NCBI GenBank assembly: GCA_001051155.2
Contig: JYIP02000011.1
Coordinates: forward strand, 372,001-436,000
Length of the DNA stretch: 64,000 bases
Source of the DNA: Chrysoporthe austroafricana
Lineage: Eukaryota; Ascomycota; Sordariomycetes; Diaporthales; Cryphonectriaceae
Direction of reading: 5' to 3'
How positions within the stretch are numbered: the first letter of the stretch is position 1; each line of letters starts with the position of its first letter. Shown here piece by piece: positions 55,041 through 64,000 of this stretch. The notes beneath the pieces are model-generated. The model saw only the letters and a program-made list of their open reading frames with translations, searched no databases and was not told the origin of the DNA. Made by a program: the position numbers and the translations under genes.

Positions 55041-55689
55041 TTGCAGTTTTATTCTTTCTTTCAATAGGATTTTATAGTTAAAAGGGCCGTGCTCTAATAA
55101 GCCGGTATTGAATTTCTTTTGCTATAATTTCTTAAACTTATAATATTCTCGTAATATATTTTTGAGTTCTAATAGCAATTTTTTTTCGTCTTTTGCGATT
55201 TGGAAGAATAAAAAGTACTATTAAGCGTATTTTTCTTCTTTTGCTTTCTATTCTTGTTTGCATATTCTGATTTCCGGTAGTTTTGGATATTTGTTATTCG
55301 TTAAGCCGAATTTCTTCTCGTAATTTTCTTGTCTCTAAAGCTGTATTTCTTTATAGTTTTACAGTCCGCATTTTTTTGTAACGTTTCGCGCTATATTAGT
55401 TTTTTCTTGATCGCTAATCGCTTGAATTTTTAGTCCGTTTTCAACTTATATCTATAAGTTCGAAACATCCGTAACCCTTTCTTTTCTTCCGGCTAGTTCC
55501 TTTGCCTTAAAGGTATATTTAAGCTTATTTGAGCGCATATTTCTAATACTATTTTCAGTAATTAAGTTTTTCCCTTTTCCTTTAATTGCAATTATTTCAG
55601 TAAATATAGCTTATTTCTATAAAATTTAGCCAGTAATCCAATCGATATAAGGGTTATATTTTTTAAGCCAAAGTATTCTTAAGATTAAC

Positions 55690-55970
55690 TTATGCTATGC
55701 CGTATTTATAATATCGAAAGTAGTATTTATTATAAGGCTTTAAATCGAAATAAATAAGTAATTAGTTTTTATATCGATTATATTAAAGTTGTATATAACC
55801 GCTTTCCTTTTTACAGTATTGAATCTGTAAGAGTCCTTTTTTTGCGTCTAAAGGATCCGTTTTCTATTAACGATTTCTAATAAGATAAAGTTTCTTTATA
55901 CGCTATTATCCAAAAATGCGCCGTATCGTTACCCGTTAATATATACGTCCAATATAATATGCTTCTCGCT
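55690..55970 (-). pseudogene. A8 aspartic protease
   Basis: Minus strand RYGAFLD-N-S-V, stop, RNFIL (about 55875-55935). In this copy the knuckle-to-protease distance is 1221 nt, divisible by three, so an indel has removed the usual -1 offset. Confidence 0.65.
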
Positions 55971-55979
55971 TCTTTTTAT

Positions 55980-58050
55980 AATTGCGTATAAGGATTTTAT
56001 AATCCTAATCGGCTATTATCCCTTTATAAGCGATCCTTCCCTTTTGGGGTATTCTAGGCTTATTTCGCTACTTACTTCGCTAATCTTCTCGTTTGGCTTT
56101 AAGCGTACTATCTTGCTTTTTTAGCTTTTTGCAATCTATACTATTTCTTAGCCTTATCTTATATATAGATAATGCATACTATTATATAGCATTGCTCTTA
56201 TATTGTTTTTCTTTAAATGCATTTCTATAAATAATTGTCGGGTAGTTTTATATAAGCATTATTATTTTCGATATGCAAGACTTTCTTATATCTTTCCCGG
56301 GATTCGGTAATGAGTTAGATCAATTGGTCTTATTCTTTAATTGGAAACCAGTTATATTTAACTTTTTCGTTAAAGTATATCTGGCAATTATAATAGATAT
56401 AATATATCCAGGCAAGTTTATAGTAATAAGGGTATAAATAACTAATCCGTTCGTCTTTTTGGGATTTATATTTGCTATTCTAAAATAGGATGCTTTAGAA
56501 AAGTTCTTATAATATAAACCTATAAATGAAATGCTTAACTTTTATATATTTGGTTATCCAGTTATTATGCTTCTGGCATAATTGCTTTATACTTGGGATA
56601 TTTAATTCCTCTGATTTTTCCTTGAATATAAGGATTGGTAGGTTATTTAGCTGCCGGTCTTGCAGTATTATTTCTTCGATCGTAGCATTAAGTATTTGTA
56701 TTGCTATATTTAGGGTACTGAATTCTTCCTTTATTACTGCTTCTTATCGTTTATCGAGATATATCTCTAAGGGGAATTGTCTTAAATCTTCTTCCTTAGC
56801 AATTAGTAAGTTATTTGAGCAATCCGAGTCGTTATCGTAAAAGGGGCTTTTTTTTTCTTATAGCAAGTTGTTTTTGTTTTTTAAGTTTGTATAAGAATTA
56901 TCTTAAACCTTCTTTTGCCGAGAAGTGCAATAAGCAATAGTTTTGGTAGCAAGCTATCTTGCTTATACTATTATAACCAGGGTCCGTTATTTGCTCTAGC
57001 AAAATATTATTATTTAGCTAATTAAGTTTTTATTGCTAAGCAATATTAATTTGTTTTTCCGGGACTGGCTTCCATTCTCGCTTCTTTTCTTTTTGATAAT
57101 AATTGCGGGCAATATAGCCTTTCTTTCCGCAATTATAATAAGTAATTCCTTTGCATTATTCGCGTATAAAGATATTTAATTCTATAAGTTTTGCATATAT
57201 CGTTCCTAAATAAGCCGTACTGCTTCGATTTTTCTATTAGAACTTGCATTTCCTAAAATTAAGCTAATATCTTAAGGCATAATTATAGTTTTTCTATTAT
57301 TATTAGCGTTATTCATAGAGTCGATTATCGATACGGACTGCTTTATTAATAAACTTGTTAAGTTTTTCAGGTCGGTTTTCCTTATAGAATTCGTCTTTAA
57401 TTTCTTCTTTAAGTCTTGCATAATAGGCGTCTATAAAAGGTTCGTTTTCGTAATCCAAATAAGCGACAATCTGCCGAAATTTGGCCGTATAATTTGCGGC
57501 CGAACTGGTTTAGCATAATGCCTCTAGCTGCTATATTGCAATGTATCATTCGTCCGGGTTTCCAAAAGTCTTTGTAAGAGCTGATTCAAAATTAGCGTAA
57601 TGCTGGAAAATGCGCTTAGTATTTTCGGAACGGAATTCCTTGCTATTATTCAAGTAATTGCGGAAGGTTAGTTCTTACTATTAAAAAGCTATTCTTTTAA
57701 AGCGACTTCTTGCGAAATCGATTTTGTCGTAAGTAATTCTGAACTGAATCCTATAATACTTGAAATAGGCCTTGAATTATATTAAGAAGGCTTAAAAGTC
57801 TTTTCGAGTACTTTTATAAGGTTTAAGCTTATCAAGCTTAAAAGCTTTAGCTTGTTAAAAAGCGTTAAAGCGAATGATTTCGTTCTTAACTTCCTTAAGC
57901 TATTAATATAAAGCCATATTCTGTTACTAAAGCTATTTATTAATAAGGATAGTCGGGGCCTTTTTTTAAAGGGCTTGATTATTGGAAGAAGACGGAATTT
58001 GGGGCGCTATCGTATTCTGATATTATCCAAGAGGAATATACTAAACTGTT
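55980..58050 (-). pseudogene. A8 gag: capsid, zinc knuckle, His/Cys linker
   Basis: Capsid 57540-57960, gag block with NAYYARLKEEIKDEFYKENR-type sequence near 57340-57450, knuckle near 57080-57140 (Cys-x2-Cys, Gly-Tyr-Ile-Ala), linker motif at about 56360-56440. The 104-residue plus-strand open frame 56526-56840 is a shadow over the linker. Confidence 0.75.
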
Positions 58051-58060
58051 CTTGAATAAG

Positions 58061-58069
58061 AGTTATCAA
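58061..58069 (-). other. Primer-binding site of A8 (subfamily A)
   Basis: agttatcaa on the plus strand. The LTR contains ttgataact at 58237-58245 on the plus strand, so the minus-strand RNA would start AGTTATCAA: a perfect nine-base match with both sites unmutated. Confidence 0.65.
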
Positions 58070-58071
58070 AA

Positions 58072-58512
58072 TGTTATAAACGCTGTAGCAATTTTAGGAT
58101 AACTGTAGAGTCAAAAGGTTTATATTAATAAGAGCAGTGCTAAATATCGCTTTGAATATCAGAATACTATTATCGAAGGTTGCAATATTTATAAGCTGAA
58201 GTAGCTATTAATAGTAAGGTCCAATTGATACTTAGATTGATAACTGAAAAGCTATTACTATCTGTTTAGTAAATATCTAGTCCTTATATATCCAGCTTTT
58301 CAATTCTGGATTGCTGGCTTATTAAGTAAGCTAATAAGCCTGGCTTACTAGCTTACTTGGTAATCCAATAATCCTTATCTTATTTAACCCTAACCTTTGC
58401 TTATATAAGCATTTGTTTGGCTTTGCAGCTAAGCTTGAAAATCTCGGCACTGAGTGGGCCGTTTTGGGTAGCTTTAGTATTGCATTCTAGTTTTGCATAT
58501 TGGTTTATAACA
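58072..58512 (-). repeat. 5' LTR of A8
   Basis: It is 441 bp, tgttataaacgc...gtttataaca, both termini intact. Palindromic module about 58310-58370. ttaaccctaacc at about 58384-58395. Confidence 0.93.
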
Positions 58513-58830
58513 AATACCTTCTGGCTTACGGTTTTTTCCCGCTATTCTGAAATGCTTGCGTATTCTTCCTATTCAGATCGTAATCTTTTCTATTACGCTT
58601 CAGAAGAGGATTCTTTACATTATGCCAAATATATTTATAATAAGCAAAATAACTGTAATATAGCAAGCCTTATTCCTATTCAAATATAGCGGATCGTAAA
58701 ATAATATTCCCAGGTTAAAGCGGAATTGGATGCTGCTAAAAAAGAAGCGATATTAGCTAATGCGAAAGTCTTTCGGTTACGGAAATAGCGCCGTTTATAA
58801 GCCGAAAAAATGGCTTGCGCAATGCGTTAA

Positions 58831-59275
58831 TGTTATAACCTATCCAATATGCTAGTTACAAGCAAGACAACCCAATAGCGGGGCACGGGAACTCGGCATA
58901 ACCTGGACTAAAGATAATAGGAAAAGATTATATAATTCTAGGGTTAGAGTTGTAAAGGAAGGAGGATTTGAGGATCTGCTCTAAATTTATAAATCCGGAT
59001 CTGAAGATCTGTTCCAGATCCGGCAGATCCATACTGAAAAGCCGGATATATAAAGGCATATTCACTACTTATCAGATAGAAATAGCAAATAGCTTTTCAG
59101 TTATTAATTTAAATATCAATTGGGTCTTACTATTAATAATTGCTTAAAACTTATAAACATTGCAATATTCGATAAACGTATTCCGGTATTCAAAGCTATA
59201 CTTAGCATTGCTTTTATTAATATAAATCCCTTTAACTCTATAATATATCTTAGGATTATTATAGCATTTATAATA
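58831..59275 (+). repeat. 5' LTR of A10
   Basis: It is 445 bp, tgttataacc...gcatttataata. Palindromic module of GGATCTG/CAGATCC (58958-59032), TATA at about 59046-59055, agttattaa at 59099-59107 as R start (one RIP change from AGTTATCAA). Confidence 0.9.
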
Positions 59276-59277
59276 TT

Positions 59278-59286
59278 TTGATAACT
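59278..59286 (+). other. Primer-binding site of A10 (subfamily A)
   Basis: ttgataact two bases inside the LTR, identical to A8 and A9 on the element strand. Confidence 0.6.
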
Positions 59287-59299
59287 TTTGTTCAAGAAT

Positions 59300-61210
59300 A
59301 ATTTAGTATATACTCTTTAAGCAATACCGGAAATACGATAGCGCTTTAAACCCTATCTTTTTCTAGCAATTAAGTTCTTTAGGAAGGAAACCCAGCTATC
59401 TTTACTAACGAACAATTCCAGGAACAAAATATAGCCTTATACTAGCAACTTGAAAAAATTAAAAACGAAATTTTCCGCCTTAATGCCTTCTAGCAAGCTA
59501 AAGCTTTCAAACTTAATAAGCCTGGGCTTTATAAAAGCATTCGCGGAAATTTCCAGGCTTTCTTAACTTAGCTTAAAGCCTACTTTAAGCATTATAATAC
59601 CCAGTTCAGGACTACTTATAACAAGATCGATTTCGCAAAAAGCCGACTTAAAAGGATAACTTTCCAGTAATAAAAACCTACTTTTCGCAATTATCTAGAT
59701 AACGATAACGCATTTCGTTCTGAAAATACTAAATGCATTTTCCAGTACTATTCCAATTTCGAAAAAGCCCTTACTAAAACTTTCGGAAACCTAGATAAAC
59801 GATGCATTGCAATACGGCAATTAGAAGCATTTCGGCAAACAGGATTAGCGGCAAACTATACAGCCAAGTTCAGACAAATTATTGCTTATTTGGATTATAA
59901 AAATAAACCCTTTATGGATGCTTATTATGCAAGACTTAAAGAAAAAATTAAGGACGAACTTTATAAGGAAAACCGACTCGAAAAATTTAGCAAATTTATT
60001 AATAAAGCTATCCGTATCGATAACCGATTTTACGAACGAAAACGATAATAATAAAAGAACTATAATAATACTTTTCGGTATTAACTTAATATTGAGAAAT
60101 GCAAATTCTAATACAGTAACCGGAATAATATAACTTATTTAAATACGATTTATATTAAGCTTATAGAACTAAATGCCTTTATGCGTAAATAATATAAGGG
60201 AATTACTTATTATAATTGCAGCAAAAAAGGATATATAGCTCGCAATTACTGCTAAGAAAAAAAAAAGCGAAAATGGAAGCTAATCCCGGAAAGATAAGTT
60301 AGTATCGCTTAATAATAAGAACCCAATTAGCTAGATAATAATATCTAATCGGAATAAGTAACGGACTTTAATTATAGCAATATAAACTGGATAGCCTGCT
60401 ATTAAGATTACTGCTTATTGCACTTTTCGGAAAAAGAAAGTTTAGGATAATTCCTATACAAACTTAAAGGATAGCAATAATTCGCTATAAGAAAAAAAAG
60501 CCTATTCTATATTACGGCTATAAACGATAGCGATTCGGACTATTCAAGCAATCCGATAGATATTAAGGAAAAGGATCGGGAAAAATTCCTTTTAGAAATA
60601 TATTTCGACCGATAATAGGAAAAGGCAATAAAAGAAAAGCTCGGCATATAAATACTAATACTTAGCGTTATACTTAATGAAATAATACTGCAAAATAGAT
60701 AGCTAAATAACTTACTGATTTAAATATTCGAAAAAGGACTTATTGCAAAAATAGAAGAACTAATTGCTTAATATAATAAACAAAATCATTTCAAAAATTG
60801 CGATTAAATATTCAAGCATATAAGGATCAAATACTTTATATACGGATTTACTTTAAAAGAATTTCTTTAAAGCATTCCGTTTCAGAATAGCGGATATAAG
60901 CTTTAGGAAAATAGAAGGATTAATTACTTATATTTTCGTTATTATAAATTTGCCTGGATATATTATATATATTATAATTGCTAAATATATTTTAACGAAA
61001 AAATCAAATATAATTAATTCCCAATTAAGGAATAAAACTAATTAATCCAATCTATTATGAAATCCTAAGGAAAATATAAAAAAGTCTTGTATATCGAATG
61101 CAATAATGCGTATATCGAATTACCGAACGATTATTTATGGAAATATATTTAAAAAAGAATAATATGGGAATAATGCTATATATCGGCATGCTTTATCTAT
61201 ATGCAAGATA
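59300..61210 (+). pseudogene. A10 gag: capsid, zinc knuckle, His/Cys linker
   Basis: Capsid about 59400-59860 (NKIDFAKSRLKRITFQ, RCIAIRQLEAFRQTGLAANY), gag block DAYYARLKEKIKDELYKENR near 59915-59985, knuckle YYNCSKKGYIARNYC (60208-60252), linker YFRYYKFAWIYYIYYNC near 60928-60985 where the first Cys is Tyr. Pol is in the -1 frame (1238 nt from knuckle Cys to active-site Asp). Confidence 0.8.
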
Positions 61211-61369
61211 AGGTTAAAGAATAGTATTAATTGTAAAAAGCTAAAAAGGCAAAGCAGCATGCTTAAAGCTAAGCAAAAAGGTTAGCAAAGCAAGTAACGA
61301 AATAAGTATAGAACGACTCAAAAAGAAAGGATTGCTTGTAAAAGAATAATAGCCGATTAGGATTACAAA

Positions 61370-61620
61370 GTCCTTATACGCTATTACGGGAAATAAAGAA
61401 AAATATATTATTCTGGATATATATATTAATAGGTAACGTTACGGCGCTTTATTAGATAGTAGCGTATAAGGAAATTTTATTTTGCTAGAAATCGTTAATA
61501 AAAAACGAATTCCTTAAATGCAAAAAAAGGAGCTTTATAAACTTAATACTATAAAAAGAAAGGCAATTATATATAACTTTAATATAATCGATATAGAAAC
61601 TAATTACTTATTTATTTTGA
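61370..61620 (+). pseudogene. A10 aspartic protease
   Basis: RYGALLDSSV, stop, GNFILLEIVNKK (61437-61505): Asp-Ser kept, Gly changed to Ser. The IDW segment is at about 61710-61740. The linker continues to about 62200 without a separate gene. Confidence 0.7.
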
Positions 61621-62199
61621 TCCAAAGCTTTATAACGAATACTACTTTTAATATTATAAATATAGCATAATATAAATTGATTTTAGGAATATTTTAGCTT
61701 AAAGAGCATAACCCTTATATCGATTGGATTATTAGCTAGATTTTATAAAAACTAGCTATATTTACTAAAAAGGTTATAATTAATAAAAAAGGGAAAGATT
61801 TAATTACTAAGAATAGTATTAGAAATATGCGTTTAAACAAATTTAGATATACCTTTAAGGCAGAAATACTTGCTAATCGATAGGGAAAAGTTATAAATAC
61901 TTCAAACCTATAAGTATAAGTTGAAAACGGATTAAGAATTCAAGCAATTAGCAAATAGCAGAAAACTGGCTTAACGCAAAGTATTACAAAACTATATAGA
62001 TTATAAAACTATAAAGAGATTTAGCTTCCAGTATAATAAGCATAAGAAAATTACGAAAAGAAATTCGGCTTTACGGATAACAGATACTCAAAACTTCCAG
62101 AAACCAGAATATATAAATAAGGAAGAGAAGCCAGAGAAGAAAAGTACGCTTAATAATACCTTTTGTTCTTCCAAATTGCAGAAAACGAGAAAAGACTGC

Positions 62200-63640
62200 T
62201 ACTAGAATTCAAAAACGTACTAAAAGAATATTATAAGTTCAAGAAATTATAGCAAAAGAAATTTGATACCGGCTTACTAGAATACAGTCTTTACGATTAT
62301 GAAATATTACTGAAAAAAAGGATAAGGCTGCAGTCTTACTTTATTTATAAACTCGATCAAGTAAAGCTCGAAACTCTTAAGGAATATATCGACAAAAATC
62401 TGAAAAAAGGCTATATACGAAAATTACGATTATTTGCAAAATACCCAATCCTTTTCGTATTCAAAAAAAATGGTAAGTTACGACTTTATATAAATTACCG
62501 GCAATTTAATAATATTACGATTAAGAATTGCTATCCGTTATTATTAGCAAGCGAAATAAAGGATTATTTGGTAAGAGCAAAATAATTTATTATATTTGAC
62601 CTCAAGGAAAAATATTATTATATCCGAATTAAAGAAAACGATATTTGGAAAATAGCTTTCAGAATATATTACGGACATTTTGAATATATAATTATGCTTT
62701 TTGGACTTACGAATGCGCTTATATCTTTCCAAGAAATAATTAATTATGCTTTTTACGAATTTCTGGATATTATTATTATCGTTTACTTTAATAATATCCT
62801 TATCTATTCCAAAGATTTCGAAATATATAAGCAGGATATACGAAAAGTATTCTAAGCATTCCAGAATAATAAGTTTCTAGTTAAATTAAGCAAATATTAA
62901 TTTCATTAATAGAAAGTTAATTACTTTAACTATATTATCGAATTAAAGCGAATTAGCATATAGAAAAATAAAGTCCAAATAGTAAAAGAATAGCTTATGC
63001 CCGAATGCATTAAGGATATTAAAGCATTTCTAGGATATGCTAATTTCTACTAATAGTTTATATAAGATTATAGCAAGATCGCATACTTTTTTATAAACTT
63101 TACGAAAAAGAATAAAATATTCGAATGGACCTTTAAAGTATAAGAAGCTTTTAAGGAAATTAAGAAAAAGGTTATATTAAAGCCAATTCTTTACGAAATA
63201 AACTTAGAGAAACCCTTTAAAGTTAAAACCGATATATCGGACTATACGCTTGGCAAATAATTAAGCTAATAAGATAACCAAAAACGTTTTAGGATAATAA
63301 GCAATTTTTCGAAAAAGTTAAATGGACCAGAATTCAATTATAGCATATTAAATAAAGAACTAATAGCAATTATTAAAGCATTTGAAAAATAGCAATATTA
63401 TTTAATCGGAACAAAATACTAGATTATAATGCATTCTAACTATAAAATCTGATAATATTTATAATAACTAAAATCCTGAATAAGCGATAAGTCAGATAAG
63501 CGGAATTCCTTTTATAATTCAATTTGAAAATCGTTTATTGCAAAGGATTTAAAAATAGCAAAGCAAATGCATTTAGCAAAAAATCAGATTACCGAAATAC
63601 GGAGCTATTAGAATTTCAAAATATATTCCGACAAAACTAA
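62200..63640 (+). pseudogene. A10 reverse transcriptase and RNase H
   Basis: RT: KKNGKLRLYINYRQFNNITI, FIIFDLKEKYYYIRI with first Asp, LTNALISFQEIIN, and the catalytic box VYFNNIL (62785-62805, both Asp lost). RNase H has KTDISDYTLG (63225-63255), FNYSILNKELIAIIKAFE, and the end block CKGFKNSKANAFSK (63540-63580). Confidence 0.8.
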
Positions 63641-63649
63641 AATAGCAAC

Positions 63650-64000
63650 CTTATAAACGAAGCTAGAGAATTCGATATAATTATCAAAATTGTTAATAAC
63701 GAAAAGAAACTAGAAAATATAATACCCGAAAAATAAAACGAATATATTAGAACCGTATATAATGCACTAGCATATAACTATTAAGGAATTAAGGCTATAT
63801 ACGAAAGGATTAAGAGATATTAGAATTTTTTAGGTTTCAAACGAAAAATCGAGAAAATCTTGCGAGAATGCAATAGCTGTAAGAGGAATAAAATCGAATA
63901 TTATAAGCCTTATAAATTGCTTTAACTGCTTCCTATTCTGGAAGCAATTTGGCAATTTATTAGCTGGGATTTTATTATTAAGCTATTCTTTTTACGAAAA
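63650..64000 (+). pseudogene. A10 integrase N-terminus, truncated by window end
   Basis: HHCC domain with CNSCKRNKIEYYKPYK (63870-63920) and the first Asp-position region SAIWQFISWDFIIKLFFL-like (63940-63995), then the window ends. Confidence 0.75.

Larger units (their letters stand above)
43699..58512 (-). mobile_element. Element A8: full-length chromovirus split by A9
   Basis: LTRs 43699-44139 and 58072-58512 (both 441 bp) with perfect duplication aatac (43694-43698, 58513-58517). Both outer ends keep TG (plus-strand left end tgttataaacgc) and CA (gtttataaca). Without A9 its own length is about 7.48 kb. The gene order is the family A order with a type 2 accessory gene. Confidence 0.95.
43557..58825 (+). 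pseudogene. Accessory gene of A7 (divergent type), split by A8
   Basis: The upstream part is 43557-43693 and the main part 58518-58825 after A8. In the second part a frame reads SRYSEMLAYSSYSDRNLFYY, then EEDSLHYAKYIYNK and, after a stop, VKAELDAAKKEAILANAKVF and RLRK, stop, RRL. The coiled coil aligns with the A8 and A3 accessory proteins (AAEKKVFRLR). The N-terminal cysteines are mostly Tyr. The C-terminal half lies beyond A10, outside the window. Confidence 0.5.
43110..64000 (-). mobile_element. Element A7: chromovirus with only its 3' end in the window, hosting A8 and A10
   Basis: Its 3' LTR (43110-43556), polypurine tract and accessory gene (43557-43693 then 58518-58825) are visible. 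A8 splits the accessory gene with TSD aatac, and A10 splits it again at about 58830. Pol, gag and the 5' LTR must lie right of the window. Confidence 0.75.
58831..64000 (+). mobile_element. Element A10: plus-strand chromovirus inserted in A7 accessory gene, right end outside window
   Basis: 5' LTR 58831-59275, primer-binding site, gag, linker, protease, RT, RNase H and the start of integrase up to the last base. The left flank is gttaa (58826-58830). The partner duplication is off the window. Confidence 0.9.

Noticed and set aside
1..64000. CRISPR array, bacterial operons, rRNA or tRNA genes
   Set aside because: Repeats are LTR-type and long-range, no regular spacer structure is seen, and no tRNA or rRNA core was recognised.

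Overview
The window looks like heterochromatin from a filamentous ascomycete (Pezizomycotina). It is very AT-rich and appears to hold no host gene. Almost every base can be assigned to LTR retrotransposons inserted into one another and then mutated in the pattern of RIP (repeat-induced point mutation). Differences between copies are overwhelmingly C-to-T and G-to-A, and stops sit where homologous copies keep Gln (CAA/CAG) or Trp (TGG). The fungal assignment rests on this pattern, on chromodomain Ty3/gypsy elements and on a short fungal-type intron. No species is claimed.

Three repeat families are visible. Family A is a chromodomain Ty3/gypsy element of about 7.3-7.5 kb. It has LTRs of about 385-470 bp starting TGTTATAA and ending TTATAACA, then a primer-binding site, gag with a CCHC knuckle, a His/Cys motif region, protease, RT, RNase H, integrase and chromodomain, then an accessory gene on the OPPOSITE strand, a polypurine tract and the 3' LTR. 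Ten copies are called here A1 to A10. Family C is a second Ty3/gypsy lineage (copies C1 and C2) with about 3 kb of extra coding sequence between integrase and 3' LTR. Family D is known here only from two solo LTRs of about 680 bp (D1, D2) and one possible decayed copy.

Layout. A1 (minus, enters from the left, ends 13078) carries the full insertion A2 (1119-6714, TSD ctttt) and solo LTR D1 (11300-11981, TSD gtttt). A1 itself lies in A3 (plus, ends 16362). From 16588 to 21556 is the oldest, most AT-rich layer, with a decayed family C LTR, a decayed family A element (A4) and a possible D relic. From 21557 to the end of the window the insertions form a nest: C1 contains A5, which contains D2 and C2. 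C2 contains a solo LTR, the complete A6 (35466-42790, TSD aaaag) and A7. A7 contains A8 (43699-58512, TSD aatac) and A10. A8 contains A9 (44528-51858, TSD gcttg). That is six levels from C1 to A9, and decay is generally heavier in the outer levels.

Points of most interest are: (1) the antisense accessory gene, whose best copies encode six cysteines with Zn2Cys6 spacing followed by a coiled coil, with a spliceosomal-type intron whose removal restores the reading frame in A9; (2) a primer-binding site that matches the predicted 5' end of the element's own RNA, covarying between two subfamilies; (3) a minus-strand reading frame of up to about 580 codons with a hydrophobic segment, downstream of integrase in family C; (4) a conserved -1 frame offset between gag and pol; and (5) rapidly diverging palindromic modules in the LTRs. 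Coordinates of LTRs with stated TSDs should be exact. Domain limits inside degenerate coding regions are approximate. No alignment or database search was run.
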